The notes under the pieces are model-generated. The model saw only the letters and a list, made by a program, of their open reading frames with translations. It had not been told where the DNA came from and ran no database searches. The position numbers were made by a program, and so were the translations under genes. A stretch of 64,000 nt of DNA, taken from Trichocoleus desertorum ATA4-8-CV12. GTDB taxonomy: Bacteria > Cyanobacteriota > Cyanobacteriia > FACHB-46. Numbering within the stretch: the stretch's first letter is position 1; each line of letters starts with the position of its first letter. The stretch spans positions 1 through 64,000 of the forward strand of contig JAHHIL010000003.1 of the NCBI GenBank assembly GCA_019358975.1, in the 5' to 3' direction. Below, one piece after another: positions 1 through 8,384 of the stretch.

Positions 1-2
1 CC

Positions 3-122
3 TCTACGTCTAATCCCCAGGCAACTGGAGGATGGAAGCAAGCGTGGGAGAAGAAACGTCAAAAACACCGCAGCTTGGAGGACTCAGGGTTAGAAACCCC
101 GTCCTCCTGTGAGGCGGGGTAG
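3..122 (+). CDS. 3' end of an IS200/IS605-type tnpB (partial)
   Basis: This frame is open from the window edge for 39 codons to a TAG at 120-122. It is rich in Lys, Arg and Gln and ends in ETPSSCEAG. Its last codons run through a GC-rich hairpin ending GGGGTAGTTCAT, an arrangement I associate with the 3' end of cyanobacterial IS605 OrfB genes, where the coding end, the omega RNA and the transposon right end overlap. The catalytic part lies outside the window, so family membership is inferred from the end structure. Frame 1 is also open, to position 93, and cannot be excluded. Confidence 0.45.
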   Translation, partial: STSNPQATGGWKQAWEKKRQKHRSLEDSGLETPSSCEAG

Positions 123-129
123 TTCATAG
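94..129 (+). mobile_element. Right-end hairpin of an IS200/IS605-type element
   Basis: ACCCCG at 96-101 pairs with CGGGGT at 115-120, with partial pairing inside, and is followed by AGTTCAT. A subterminal GC-rich hairpin followed by a short single-stranded tail is the usual right end of IS605-group elements, whose transposase recognises hairpins. The element body lies to the left of the window. The exact boundary is not determined, but it falls at or just after the stop codon of the neighbouring kinase gene. Confidence 0.5.
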
Positions 130-1968
130 AGAGGGTTCTGAAGGAGCGTCACGGTTTACCTGGGTTGGCAAGCAGATGGTAAACACAGAGCCTTGACCAA
201 ACTCACTGGCGACTGTAATGTCACCCCCCATCATGTGACAGAAACGGCGACTCAAGGATAACCCTAAGCCAGTACCACCATAGCGACGTGTAGTTGAGGC
301 ATCCGCTTGCGTAAAAGGCTGAAAAATCTGTTGCATTTGCTCAGGCGTAATGCCAATTCCAGTATCAGCAATCTCAAAAATAAAACAGTCCAAGCCCGTA
401 GCGGCTCCGGTCGCTGCATTGGTCTTACTTTTGTAGACTGTTAGGGTAATCAACCCTTGTCGCGTGAATTTAGTGGCATTGTTTAACAGATTGCATAGTA
501 CCTGACGCACCTTCATCAGGTCGGCCTGCATCAAACCCAAGTCAGAGGCTAGGTTCACCTGTATCTTGTTATCGTTTTCTCTTAAAGAGAGATAAATAGT
601 CGCAACAACTTCCTGTACCAAGGCAGCTAGGTCAAATGTCTCAATGTAGAGATCCATTTTGCCTGCTTCAATTTTGGAGAAATTCAGAATATCGCTGATG
701 AGTACGAGCAGATGATGCCCTGACCTACGAATCGTCTCCAGACCAGGGGTATATTCGTCGTGCCCCATTTCCTCAAGTTCTTCTTGGATGAGCTCACTGT
801 AACCAATGACGGCATTGAGCGGAGTGCGTAATTCGTGGCTCATGTTGGCGAGAAATGTATTTTTGGCTCGATTAGCCGCTTCAGCCGCATCTTTAGCTGC
901 CTGCAATTTAGCTTCAGCTTGCTTACGTTCGGTAATATCCCGCCAAACAATTAAGCGCCCTGTAAGCCGATCGTAGGAGTCAGTCAAGGGAGAGATCCGC
1001 AGATCGAAACAACGTTCTTCAGCCCCTGTACCTAAGCTAATTTCTGCGTGAGCTTCCAGAAGATTGCCGTACTGTTGCAACAAATGCGGCCACTGGGCCA
1101 ATACTCGCATGACGGGTTGCCCGATCGCTGTTGTATTCCACCCAATCATCTGTTGAGCCGCAGGGTTTAGATCTACGATGCGATTCTGGATATCTAAAAC
1201 CATCACCCCATCACTCATCCCTTCAATCACCGCGTCCCTTGCCACAGGCACAATGTCGAGCAGCCGAAAGCGAAACAGTCCCCAGGCCATTGCCATCCCC
1301 GTCACCGTAAAAGCAAAAGGAGTCAGGTCTAGATGGGGAAAAGGATTTAAGCGTAGAAGGTAGAGCGCATTAGCAAGCCAAGGCGCGATCGCCCCAATTA
1401 ATAAAGCCCAAGCTTGCCCTCGATAGAGTTGAGGAGAACGCAGCAGCGCCCGCACAATCAGCAGCGTACCTAACCCAGTTAAGCAATAAGAGTAAGCGGC
1501 GTGAACCCAAAACCCGATACCGTGGGTCACCCTCATGAGGGTGAAGGAGCCAATTAGCTGCAAGCTCGTTTGGGACCAAACCAACCGATGCCACTCGTTC
1601 GTCCACACTAGAAGCGACATGGCCAAAGGTTCGATGGTTAGCAGTAGCAGATTTCTGCGAGTGATCCATTTGGTTCGCCCTGTGTACTGGAGGGCAAAGA
1701 GCAACCAAGCCGCTGGAACGACTACAATGCCCAGGTACTGAGCTTTTCCCGCTAAAATTTTGCTGGGTAAGTCAATGCTACTGACTTCCCAAATGTAGCC
1801 GAGCAACCATTCTGAGACGGCCAGCATGAACAGCCCAAATGTAGCCGCAATCCTAGCAGAACGACGTCGCCACGCTAGGCACACGAGGGTAATGGAGGCC
1901 CCAGTGGCAATGATCAGCGGAAAAGCATAAGGAGTAGACTGCCAATGCAGCATACTGGGAATTCCCAT
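124..1968 (-). CDS. Membrane histidine kinase (7TM sensor, PAS, HisKA, HATPase)
   Basis: A 614-residue sensor kinase. About seven hydrophobic helices fill residues 12-240 and resemble the N-terminal 7TM region found in some histidine kinases. A PAS domain follows at about 245-345 (VIEGMSDGV start). A coiled linker leads to HisKA with NMSHELRTPLN, where His378 is the likely phosphorylation site. The HATPase domain has the N box LLNNATKF (about 495-501), the G1 motif ADTGIGI and the G2 motif GGTGLGLS. The next gene downstream in the text, transcribed first on this strand, is a lone receiver (1984-2355), a likely partner. The stop codon overlaps the end of an IS605-type element, so the natural C-terminus may have been altered. 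The signal sensed is unknown. Confidence 0.9.
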   Translation of the reverse strand: MGIPSMLHWQSTPYAFPLIIATGASITLVCLAWRRRSARIAATFGLFMLAVSEWLLGYIWEVSSIDLPSKILAGKAQYLGIVVVPAAWLLFALQYTGRTKWITRRNLLLLTIEPLAMSLLVWTNEWHRLVWSQTSLQLIGSFTLMRVTHGIGFWVHAAYSYCLTGLGTLLIVRALLRSPQLYRGQAWALLIGAIAPWLANALYLLRLNPFPHLDLTPFAFTVTGMAMAWGLFRFRLLDIVPVARDAVIEGMSDGVMVLDIQNRIVDLNPAAQQMIGWNTTAIGQPVMRVLAQWPHLLQQYGNLLEAHAEISLGTGAEERCFDLRISPLTDSYDRLTGRLIVWRDITERKQAEAKLQAAKDAAEAANRAKNTFLANMSHELRTPLNAVIGYSELIQEELEEMGHDEYTPGLETIRRSGHHLLVLISDILNFSKIEAGKMDLYIETFDLAALVQEVVATIYLSLRENDNKIQVNLASDLGLMQADLMKVRQVLCNLLNNATKFTRQGLITLTVYKSKTNAATGAATGLDCFIFEIADTGIGITPEQMQQIFQPFTQADASTTRRYGGTGLGLSLSRRFCHMMGGDITVASEFGQGSVFTICLPTQVNRDAPSEPSL

Positions 1969-1983
1969 GTTGTAAGGGATAGC

Positions 1984-2355
1984 TTAAATGGGTTTGCTTA
2001 AAAAGAACTGCATTTTTTCGATTAATTGATTGAAGTTTACTGGCTTAGTTTCATATTCATCACACCCTGCGGCCAAACATTTTTCACGATCGCCTGCAAG
2101 GGCATGAGCGGTCAGCGCAATGATGGGGATGCTGTAGGTGGCAGGAATAGCCTTGATCTGCTGCGTTGCCTGCCAACCATCTAGGACGGGTAGGCTCATA
2201 TCCATCAGAATCAAGTCGGGGGCTTCCGATTGCGCGATCGCCACGGCTTGAGCACCATCCACAGCATGTATGACTTGATAACCCCGCATCCGTAGCCGTC
2301 GCAACATCATAAAAGAGTTCACCTCGTTGTCTTCAACGAGTAAAATTTTAGTCAT
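1984..2355 (-). CDS. Single-domain response regulator (CheY-like)
   Basis: At 123 residues this is a receiver domain with no output domain. It has the acidic pair Glu8/Asp9, the phosphoacceptor Asp52 in LILMDMSLP, the switch Thr in ALTAHA and the conserved Lys in TKPVNF. The form resembles receivers that act in phosphorelays with hybrid-type kinases. Its stop lies 15 bases before the start of the 7TM histidine kinase on the same strand, so the two are probably cotranscribed and form one signalling pair. The upstream region to 2500 is AT-rich and probably holds the promoter, but I could not assign one. Confidence 0.9.
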   Translation of the reverse strand: MTKILLVEDNEVNSFMMLRRLRMRGYQVIHAVDGAQAVAIAQSEAPDLILMDMSLPVLDGWQATQQIKAIPATYSIPIIALTAHALAGDREKCLAAGCDEYETKPVNFNQLIEKMQFFLSKPI

Positions 2356-2550
2356 ATATTTTCTTGGCAGCCTGCTGGCGCAATGACGGCTAACCTTGCT
2401 GCTGTATAAGTGGTTGCTGTATAACTAAGCGCCTCTATATCTAGTTGTATAGCAAGATACTAAAATAACCACCGAGTTCCTACAGGGGTTAACTGTGCCC
2501 TAGGCAAAGTGTATTCAGTGTCTATCAGTACTGTATATTTAGCAACTTCA

Positions 2551-3402
2551 ATGCCAATCCCTGCTACCTGGATGATTCGGAATATTCGCTTCGATTGGGG
2601 GCGGCGTACTTACCTAATGGGCGTACTGAATGTAACGCCAGATAGCTTTAGTGATGGGGGCCAATTTGACTCTTTAGCGGCAGCCTTAGAGCAAGCGAAG
2701 CGTTTGGTAGCAGCAGGGGTAGACATTGTAGATGTTGGTGGTCAGTCTACGCGACCCCAAGCCGCTGAGATTGATGTAGAAACAGAACTGGAGCGGGTAA
2801 TTCCAGTTATAGAGGCGGTGCGATCGCAGCTGGATATGCCCATTTCGGTAGATACAACCAGAGCGGTTGTTGCTAAAGCAGCTGTAGAGGCTGGAGCTGA
2901 CATTGTCAACGATATTTCGGGCGCAACATTTGATCCAGACATGCTACCGACTGTCGCAGCTCTGCAAGTGCCCCTGATCTTGATGCACATTCGAGGCACA
3001 CCCCAGACGATGCAGCGATTAACCGATTACGAAGACTTGGTTGGAGAGATTCAAGCATTTCTGCAAGATCGCATAGAGGCAGCGATCGCGGTGGGGATTG
3101 ACCCTGCTCACCTCATGATCGATCCAGGAATTGGCTTTGCCAAAACTTACTCGCAAAACTTAGAGCTGCTGCGCCGAGTCTCAGAATTTCGAGCCTTAGG
3201 GTGCCCTGTTTTAGTTGGGCCTTCCCGCAAAAGTTTTATTGGGCATATCCTCAACCAACCAGATCCACAACAACGAGTTTGGGGCACAGCGGCTGCTTGT
3301 TGTGCGGCGATCGCTGGCGGCGCTGACTTGCTTCGGGTGCATGATGCCCAGGAACTACGAGAGGTTTGCCTGGTAGCGGATGCCATTTGGCGGCAAGCTT
3401 AG
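2551..3402 (+). CDS. folP: Dihydropteroate synthase
   Basis: This enzyme condenses p-aminobenzoate with 6-hydroxymethyl-7,8-dihydropterin pyrophosphate in folate synthesis. The pterin-binding TIM barrel is complete: MGVLNVTPDSFSDGG near the N-terminus, DVGGQSTRP, ISVDTTRA, VNDISG, LMHIRGTP, IDPGIGFAK and GPSRKSFIG. The open frame extends upstream to a GTG at 2509. I prefer the ATG at 2551 (MPIPATW), about 30 codons before the LNVTPDSF motif; the ATG at 2572 is also possible. No clear ribosome binding site decides among them. It is divergent from the response regulator and convergent with the SPFH gene. Confidence 0.93.
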   Translation: MPIPATWMIRNIRFDWGRRTYLMGVLNVTPDSFSDGGQFDSLAAALEQAKRLVAAGVDIVDVGGQSTRPQAAEIDVETELERVIPVIEAVRSQLDMPISVDTTRAVVAKAAVEAGADIVNDISGATFDPDMLPTVAALQVPLILMHIRGTPQTMQRLTDYEDLVGEIQAFLQDRIEAAIAVGIDPAHLMIDPGIGFAKTYSQNLELLRRVSEFRALGCPVLVGPSRKSFIGHILNQPDPQQRVWGTAAACCAAIAGGADLLRVHDAQELREVCLVADAIWRQA

Positions 3403-3423
3403 CTCAAGGGCCAAAAAACTCAG

Positions 3424-4254
3424 TTAGCCGGGATAAGAGCCATTGCCAGGACCGCTCCCACCTCCTCCATCCATGCCATCTGGAGTAGTTGGTGTTTCCA
3501 TCAAGTTCTCCAAGGCTTCGCTCATCGCCTTCGGGTCCATAAAGATGACTTTGGAGTTAGGGCTTTCACTAATCTTTTCATTGGCTTCCACATACCGCTG
3601 AGCAATCAGGTACTTCAGCACCTCACTCGTATTGGGTTGAGCTTGGAGGGCTTTAGCGATCAAGCGCATCGATTCGACAGTACCTTCTGCTTCAGAAATA
3701 GAGGCACGTTTGCGAATTTCCGCCGCCCGCTGCTGGGCCATTGATTCTAAGAGAGAGGCAGGTGGCGAAATGTTTTGCACCTCAACCCGCGTCACTTTCA
3801 CGCCCCAGGCTGCGGTCGCTTCATCCAGCTGATGCAAGAGGGTTTGGTTAATCTCAGAGCGAGATGAATAGGTTTCTTCCACCTTCATTTGGCCCAGGGC
3901 TGAGCGTAGAGTCGTGAGCACGAGGTTTTTGATGCCTAACTCCACATCTTCCACCGAGTAAAAAGCTCGCTCTAGTTCTAGAATCCGCCAGTAGACTACC
4001 GCGTCTGCTTTCAGACACACGTTATCTTTCGTAATCGCTTCTTGGGGTTCCACGTCCAACACTTGCTCCCGCACCGTGTCTTCCAGAACGATCGAGTCCA
4101 CAAAAGGCACGATAAAGTTCAATCCGGGAACGAGCTTGCGGTGGTAGCGGCCCAACCGTTCTACCAGCGCTTCATTACCTTGGTTGATGATTTTTACAGA
4201 GCCAACGGTATAACCGACAATGACTAAGGCTAAGGCGGCAAGAATAGACTCCAT
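3424..4254 (-). CDS. SPFH/Band 7 membrane protein (paraslipin/stomatin type)
   Basis: A 276-residue protein. One hydrophobic N-terminal segment (residues 2-20) is followed by an SPFH domain: INQGNEALVERLGRYHRKL, PGLNFIVPFVD and REQVLDVEPQEAIT. An Ala/Glu-rich helical stretch follows (QRAAEIRKRASISEAEG). The C-terminus is a Gly/Pro-rich tail after METPTTPDG. Proteins of this family form membrane-associated oligomers involved in membrane organisation or protease control. It lies 87 bases from an NfeD-like gene on the same strand, the classic stomatin/NfeD pairing. The exact role here is not known. Confidence 0.9.
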   Translation of the reverse strand: MESILAALALVIVGYTVGSVKIINQGNEALVERLGRYHRKLVPGLNFIVPFVDSIVLEDTVREQVLDVEPQEAITKDNVCLKADAVVYWRILELERAFYSVEDVELGIKNLVLTTLRSALGQMKVEETYSSRSEINQTLLHQLDEATAAWGVKVTRVEVQNISPPASLLESMAQQRAAEIRKRASISEAEGTVESMRLIAKALQAQPNTSEVLKYLIAQRYVEANEKISESPNSKVIFMDPKAMSEALENLMETPTTPDGMDGGGGSGPGNGSYPG

Positions 4255-4341
4255 AAGTTCATCAACTCCCGATGAGTGGGTTAGGCAGAAACGCAGAGCT
4301 AGAATTACTCAGACTACAACTTTTCAGTTTAGTTGTTAGTT

Positions 4342-4800
4342 TCATTCGCTTGAGGGCAGTCTGTCCGAAATATTCAGGTCTGGGTAATCAGTCGGGATAA
4401 CAATCAGGGTGTTGCGTTGACGCCCAACCACATAGACTCGTTGCTGGGGTGCGATCGCCACATCTGGTAACTGGCAGCAAGCCTGCCACAGCGTCCCTTC
4501 ATAAATAACGCGCCCCACCCCACCCGCCGGAATGGCGGTTCTCGCCCAAGCTTCGGTATCATGCTTGAGAGTTTTGGCTTCTTTCGGCATCAGCGATCGC
4601 ATGAAATTAGCTAGGGTGAATGACAGCACACCCCATAAAATCATTTGGGCGAGGGGAGAAGGAATGCTGAGGGCGGCGATCGCAGTAATAATGGCGGCTA
4701 TGCCTAAAGCTGGAATACTAGGCTCCGGAATTAGTGACCCCAAGGCGAGGCAGAGCATACCGCCAATGAGCCACAAAGCATGAGCAGGTAGAGTGACCAC
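4342..4800 (-). CDS. NfeD-like membrane protein
   Basis: A 152-residue protein. Its N-terminal half is two or three hydrophobic helices (residues 5-70), and its C-terminal half is a small beta-rich domain: PAGGVGRVIYEGTLWQACC through YVVGRQRNTLIVIP. The motif GGVGRVIYEGTLW is typical of the OB-fold NfeD domain. NfeD proteins are usually encoded beside SPFH proteins and this one is upstream of such a gene on the same strand, so the two products probably form one complex in the membrane. The start codon is a GTG at 4800 with no obvious ribosome binding site, so the exact N-terminus is uncertain. Confidence 0.85.
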   Translation of the reverse strand: MVTLPAHALWLIGGMLCLALGSLIPEPSIPALGIAAIITAIAALSIPSPLAQMILWGVLSFTLANFMRSLMPKEAKTLKHDTEAWARTAIPAGGVGRVIYEGTLWQACCQLPDVAIAPQQRVYVVGRQRNTLIVIPTDYPDLNISDRLPSSE

Positions 4801-4997
4801 CAGTAGTGACCCGTAAACATAAGGCAGGATATTAGCTTTGCAATGTGACTAGGTGGAATGATGGGGCGGTGAGCCGCAGAGCTACAAGCTACCCTGCACG
4901 ATTATTCAGTTGCTAGATCCTACTTCCAGTGTACAAACTGGTTTCTAATTACACCGAATTGTCATAAGGGAGTTTTGCCACCACTTTGAACTATCCG

Positions 4998-6833
4998 CTA
5001 TCCCCTAGATGCTTTGCGCCGAGAGCCGAGTTGCCACGCAGAACTACCAGAGGCGCTGACGGTATAGAGCACTGAGTTACAGGCGACAAAATAGTAAGCC
5101 AAGGTAGAAACTCGCTGACCGACTTCTGTATGTAACTGCTGAGGCGGAAGAGATGCGACTTTCATCCAAGGCGCTAGACTGGCGGGCAATTGAGTGTTCA
5201 AGCGCAGAGGAATTTGAGCCGTGGAGAGCGATTGAGCATAGCCAGAGGTCAAAAACGGCTGATACAACTTAGCTTCTGGCGTGAGCTGTTTGATGAAAGC
5301 TAGACTCACGCCTTGCAGAAGTTGCCGAAGATGCTCTGTCTCTGGGCCTTGTCGCTCTCGAACTAGCGTGCTTTGGGTAATCAGATCACTAAAATTCGCT
5401 GGATCACCGACGCTTAAATGCGTACCGCCGATCGCCGTTACCAAATATTTAGGCTGAGGCAACTGGGCGAACGGTTGTAATTGGTGGGTTAAGGTAGGGG
5501 TCAGATTGTCTTCTGTCCCAGTCAGGATCAGAGTTGGGGTCGCCACTCGCTTCAATCCATCGGGGCCAAACAGACGACCAACGACTGGATTGAGGGCGAT
5601 CGCTTGAGCCACTCTGGGGTCACGTAGTTGGACGCGACGTTCTGGTAAATCAATCGCAGTACATTGCAACCAATCAGCAGGAGCTAAGCCCAAGGGAATG
5701 CGCTCTTGGCAAAACTGACGCAACCCTTCCACGTTCAGTTCGGCACCTGCTAAGGCTAGGGCTGTATAGCCACCCAAAGAGTGCCCCATAACACTGACTT
5801 GATTGGTATTAAGTTTTCCTTGCAAAGCCCCAGGTTTTTGATTGCGCTGAGCGAGTTGATCGAGCAAAAAGCTGACATCCCGTGGCCGTTCCACAAACTC
5901 TGCCGCTGAAAGCAAAGTATCGCGGGCTAGACCCGGTGAAGGGCTGGCGAGCCAAGCCAGATTGCTACCTGGATGCTCAATGGCGGCTACCGTCAGACCA
6001 TAGGAAGCGAGATGACGCGCTACATAAGCGAGAAAAGTCCGATTTGCCCCAAATCCGTGGGAAATCACAACTAAGGGCCCTGTAGGGCGATCGCTCCAGT
6101 AGAGATCAACAGGCAGGGTGCGCTGGCGTTGGCGATCGCGCAGCACCAAAGTTTTTTGCTGGACTTCCTGAGAACCAGACATCGTGGGGTCAAAAGTAGC
6201 CTTAAACGCTGGGCTCTCCACCTTCAACTCTCGCTCTAGAATGGGGCTGAGCGCTTGGCTTTCCCAATAGGAAAAGTTGAGTTGTGAGGCGATCGCAGCA
6301 ATCGAGCTGACGTCGATCGTGACAGTCTCTTGGGGAAATGCTCTCAAGATCGCCAGTACACTTAAACCGTTTGCCTGACGAGCGGCCAGCGTCACGGCGG
6401 CTTGCAGTTGTTCTACTGTACTGCCTGGAATCGCCACCCCTAAGGCCGCTAGCATTCTTTGTCCGGCGGGAGAGCGCAACAGCTCATTCACCACCTGATC
6501 GCCAATGTTGGGGTCAAGTTCTAGGCGATCAGCGAGGGCTTTGCGAACATCGGGGGTTAGAACTAGCGCATAAGGTTTGAGCGCAGGAGACAATTCTCCA
6601 GTTTTGGCAAATGCTTCTAAATCCGCGATCGCGATCGTCTGCTGAAATGGCCCCAAGCGAAACGTCAGACGCTCTGCCGCTTGACCAGGCATGGCAAAAC
6701 TACAACTAAGTGCGACGACCGCGCCACACAAAAGCCCTTGCATCCATTTTCTAGAACGTTGCACCAAGACTGTTTGGATGGTTGGGGCTGGGGAGTTAGT
6801 AATCCCCTGTTGAAGCCAGAAAGACTGTGGCAT
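4998..6833 (-). CDS. Secreted alpha/beta hydrolase with DUF1400 domain
   Basis: A 611-residue protein with a signal-peptide-like segment near residues 30-53 (MQGLLCGAVVALSC...GQAAE); translation may start at that Met rather than at residue 1. A DUF1400-like region follows at about 54-200 (ERLTFRLGPF, LAAIASQLNFS). The alpha/beta hydrolase core has the oxyanion-region motif VISHGFGANRTF and the nucleophile elbow GHSLGGYTAL. Further on are LTGTEDNLTP, probably the acid-strand region, and GGTHLSVGD, the catalytic His. This architecture is common in cyanobacteria and substrates are uncharacterised. Esterase or lipase activity on an exported substrate is an inference. Confidence 0.85.
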   Translation of the reverse strand: MPQSFWLQQGITNSPAPTIQTVLVQRSRKWMQGLLCGAVVALSCSFAMPGQAAERLTFRLGPFQQTIAIADLEAFAKTGELSPALKPYALVLTPDVRKALADRLELDPNIGDQVVNELLRSPAGQRMLAALGVAIPGSTVEQLQAAVTLAARQANGLSVLAILRAFPQETVTIDVSSIAAIASQLNFSYWESQALSPILERELKVESPAFKATFDPTMSGSQEVQQKTLVLRDRQRQRTLPVDLYWSDRPTGPLVVISHGFGANRTFLAYVARHLASYGLTVAAIEHPGSNLAWLASPSPGLARDTLLSAAEFVERPRDVSFLLDQLAQRNQKPGALQGKLNTNQVSVMGHSLGGYTALALAGAELNVEGLRQFCQERIPLGLAPADWLQCTAIDLPERRVQLRDPRVAQAIALNPVVGRLFGPDGLKRVATPTLILTGTEDNLTPTLTHQLQPFAQLPQPKYLVTAIGGTHLSVGDPANFSDLITQSTLVRERQGPETEHLRQLLQGVSLAFIKQLTPEAKLYQPFLTSGYAQSLSTAQIPLRLNTQLPASLAPWMKVASLPPQQLHTEVGQRVSTLAYYFVACNSVLYTVSASGSSAWQLGSRRKASRG

Positions 6834-7044
6834 GTTCTCAGAGTACGACCAGTATCAACGTCAACAAAGTGCTGGCGAGCATTCAGCAACTAGCTCTGCG
6901 GCATGCAGGAGTCCGATACCAAAGCTGCTAATCAGACAAATTGGTAGAAGGGATCTGTCGCAGGTTGTTCCCACCTACTTTCAAAGGTAGTGGAAAGTTG
7001 AGAAGTTTGATGTGTCCTTGATGCCGAGTTTACCAAAAGATCGG

Positions 7045-7773
7045 TTAGGGAGTTCTGGCAGGCACCGCAAATTCTTGAGCCGCAAATTTACGTCCAGACG
7101 CCGGATCAATCACAACTCCGTAACCAAATTTGACATACTCTGGCTTCAGGATGTTCTGACGATGCCCGTTGCTGTACATCCAGCCTTTCTGAAACATCTC
7201 AATATCGCGATAAGTCAGCCCCATACTGGATTCTTGGACGTAGATGATATTTTCTCCTACACCCACCCTAGGATTGCCGCCGATCGCATGAAAGCGATTG
7301 GTTGGCGTGTGGCCCTCTAAAGATTGGTGTGCGAAATAGCGACGGTTCATCATGTCTTGGGCATGAAGCTGGGCTGCTTGGGAGAGCAAGGGATCTTCTA
7401 CCAAAACAGGCAGGCCATTGAGTTGGCGATCGCGGTTCATCACCTCTAGGGCAAGCAACCGCAACTCTGGCAGGGATCGAGGAGTTGCCGCAGTCCAAAG
7501 CGTTGCAATCGGCAGGCCAATCTTCCAATTGCGACCGCCAGGGCCGTTGTAAAGACCGAGGTGAAAAACTTTTTGAGGAGATAACTCAGCCCAAAAGTAA
7601 TGAGCATCCAGGGGATGACCTCGCTGAGCTTGCTTAACGTAATGGAAAACAGGAGGCAACGTCCATAAAACCGCAAATAAGGCGGCGTAGCTGAGCCAAA
7701 TACTTTTAGGGCAAAACCGCTTAGTACCTGTTTTGTACCAAACTAATCGCGGCTTGGGGGACAAACTTGACAT
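7045..7773 (-). CDS. CAP-domain (SCP-like) protein
   Basis: A 242-residue protein. A membrane-spanning segment near residues 25-45 (LSYAALFAVLWTLPPVF) acts as an anchor or uncleaved signal. The CAP domain begins at about residue 105 with LEVMNRDRQLNGLPVL and contains LSQAAQLHAQDMMNRRYFAHQS, the core GHTPTNRF, GVGENI, NGHRQNILKPEY and FGYGVV. These match the bacterial CAP/SCP-1 fold, including the His and Glu residues of the cavity. Bacterial members are extracytoplasmic and mostly uncharacterised. The gene stands alone, on the same strand as its neighbours. Confidence 0.88.
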   Translation of the reverse strand: MSSLSPKPRLVWYKTGTKRFCPKSIWLSYAALFAVLWTLPPVFHYVKQAQRGHPLDAHYFWAELSPQKVFHLGLYNGPGGRNWKIGLPIATLWTAATPRSLPELRLLALEVMNRDRQLNGLPVLVEDPLLSQAAQLHAQDMMNRRYFAHQSLEGHTPTNRFHAIGGNPRVGVGENIIYVQESSMGLTYRDIEMFQKGWMYSNGHRQNILKPEYVKFGYGVVIDPASGRKFAAQEFAVPARTP

Positions 7774-7921
7774 ATGGCGATCGCCCCATAGGACGCAGCA
7801 TTTTCCGGGTTCATCCTATAAACAAGGCAGCGGCTAGAGATACCGTAAAAGCACCATTGCGATCGCTTCTTAGAAATTCAGTGCCCGTAAAAGTGCGCCA
7901 TTAACGCCATTCAGTTGAACG

Positions 7922-8341
7922 TTACTCTCCAGTGATATGCACCACCAACTCACGGGTATGGCTGCGCTGGCGGTGTTCCCATACATAAATTCCTTGCCAG
8001 ATGCCTAGAACTAATTGTCCCTGAGCGATCGGAATTTGCTCGGAACTGTGAGTGAGAGCGGTACGGATGTGAGCAGGCATATCATCCGGGCCTTCAGCAC
8101 TGTGAATGTAGCGTTGGCTATCTTCGGGCACCAGTTTAGCGAAGAAGTTTTCTAAATCGCGCAGCACGTCCGGGTCAGCATTTTCTTGAATTAGCAGGCT
8201 GGCTGAGGTATGCCGTAGAAACAAGGTGCAAAGCCCAGTTTCAATCCCTGACTCTGCCACGATCGCCTGGATTTTTGAGGTGATTTTAGCCAGTGACTTA
8301 CCCGCAGTTGAGATGCTCAGAAAACGTTGGTAATGGCGCAT
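7922..8341 (-). CDS. YjbQ/UPF0047 family protein
   Basis: A 139-residue single-domain protein. It matches the YjbQ family along its length: LFLRHTSASLLIQENADP, LRDLENFF, MPAHIRTALTHSSEQIPI, GQLVLGIWQGIYVWEHR and a C-terminal RELVVHITGE. YjbQ proteins carry a weak secondary thiamine-phosphate synthase activity, but their main role is unsettled. The conserved His residues (HTSAS, HIRTALTHS, WEHR) are present, so it should be folded and active. It lies 43 bases downstream of the MurG-like gene on the same strand and may be in its operon. Confidence 0.9.
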   Translation of the reverse strand: MRHYQRFLSISTAGKSLAKITSKIQAIVAESGIETGLCTLFLRHTSASLLIQENADPDVLRDLENFFAKLVPEDSQRYIHSAEGPDDMPAHIRTALTHSSEQIPIAQGQLVLGIWQGIYVWEHRQRSHTRELVVHITGE

Positions 8342-8384
8342 GAATTTTGAGTAGCTGCTTGATTGAACTGATTAACGAATGGCT

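Noticed and set aside
1370-1708. Open frames antisense to or inside the histidine kinase
   Set aside because: Shadow frames of a gene with full kinase motifs.
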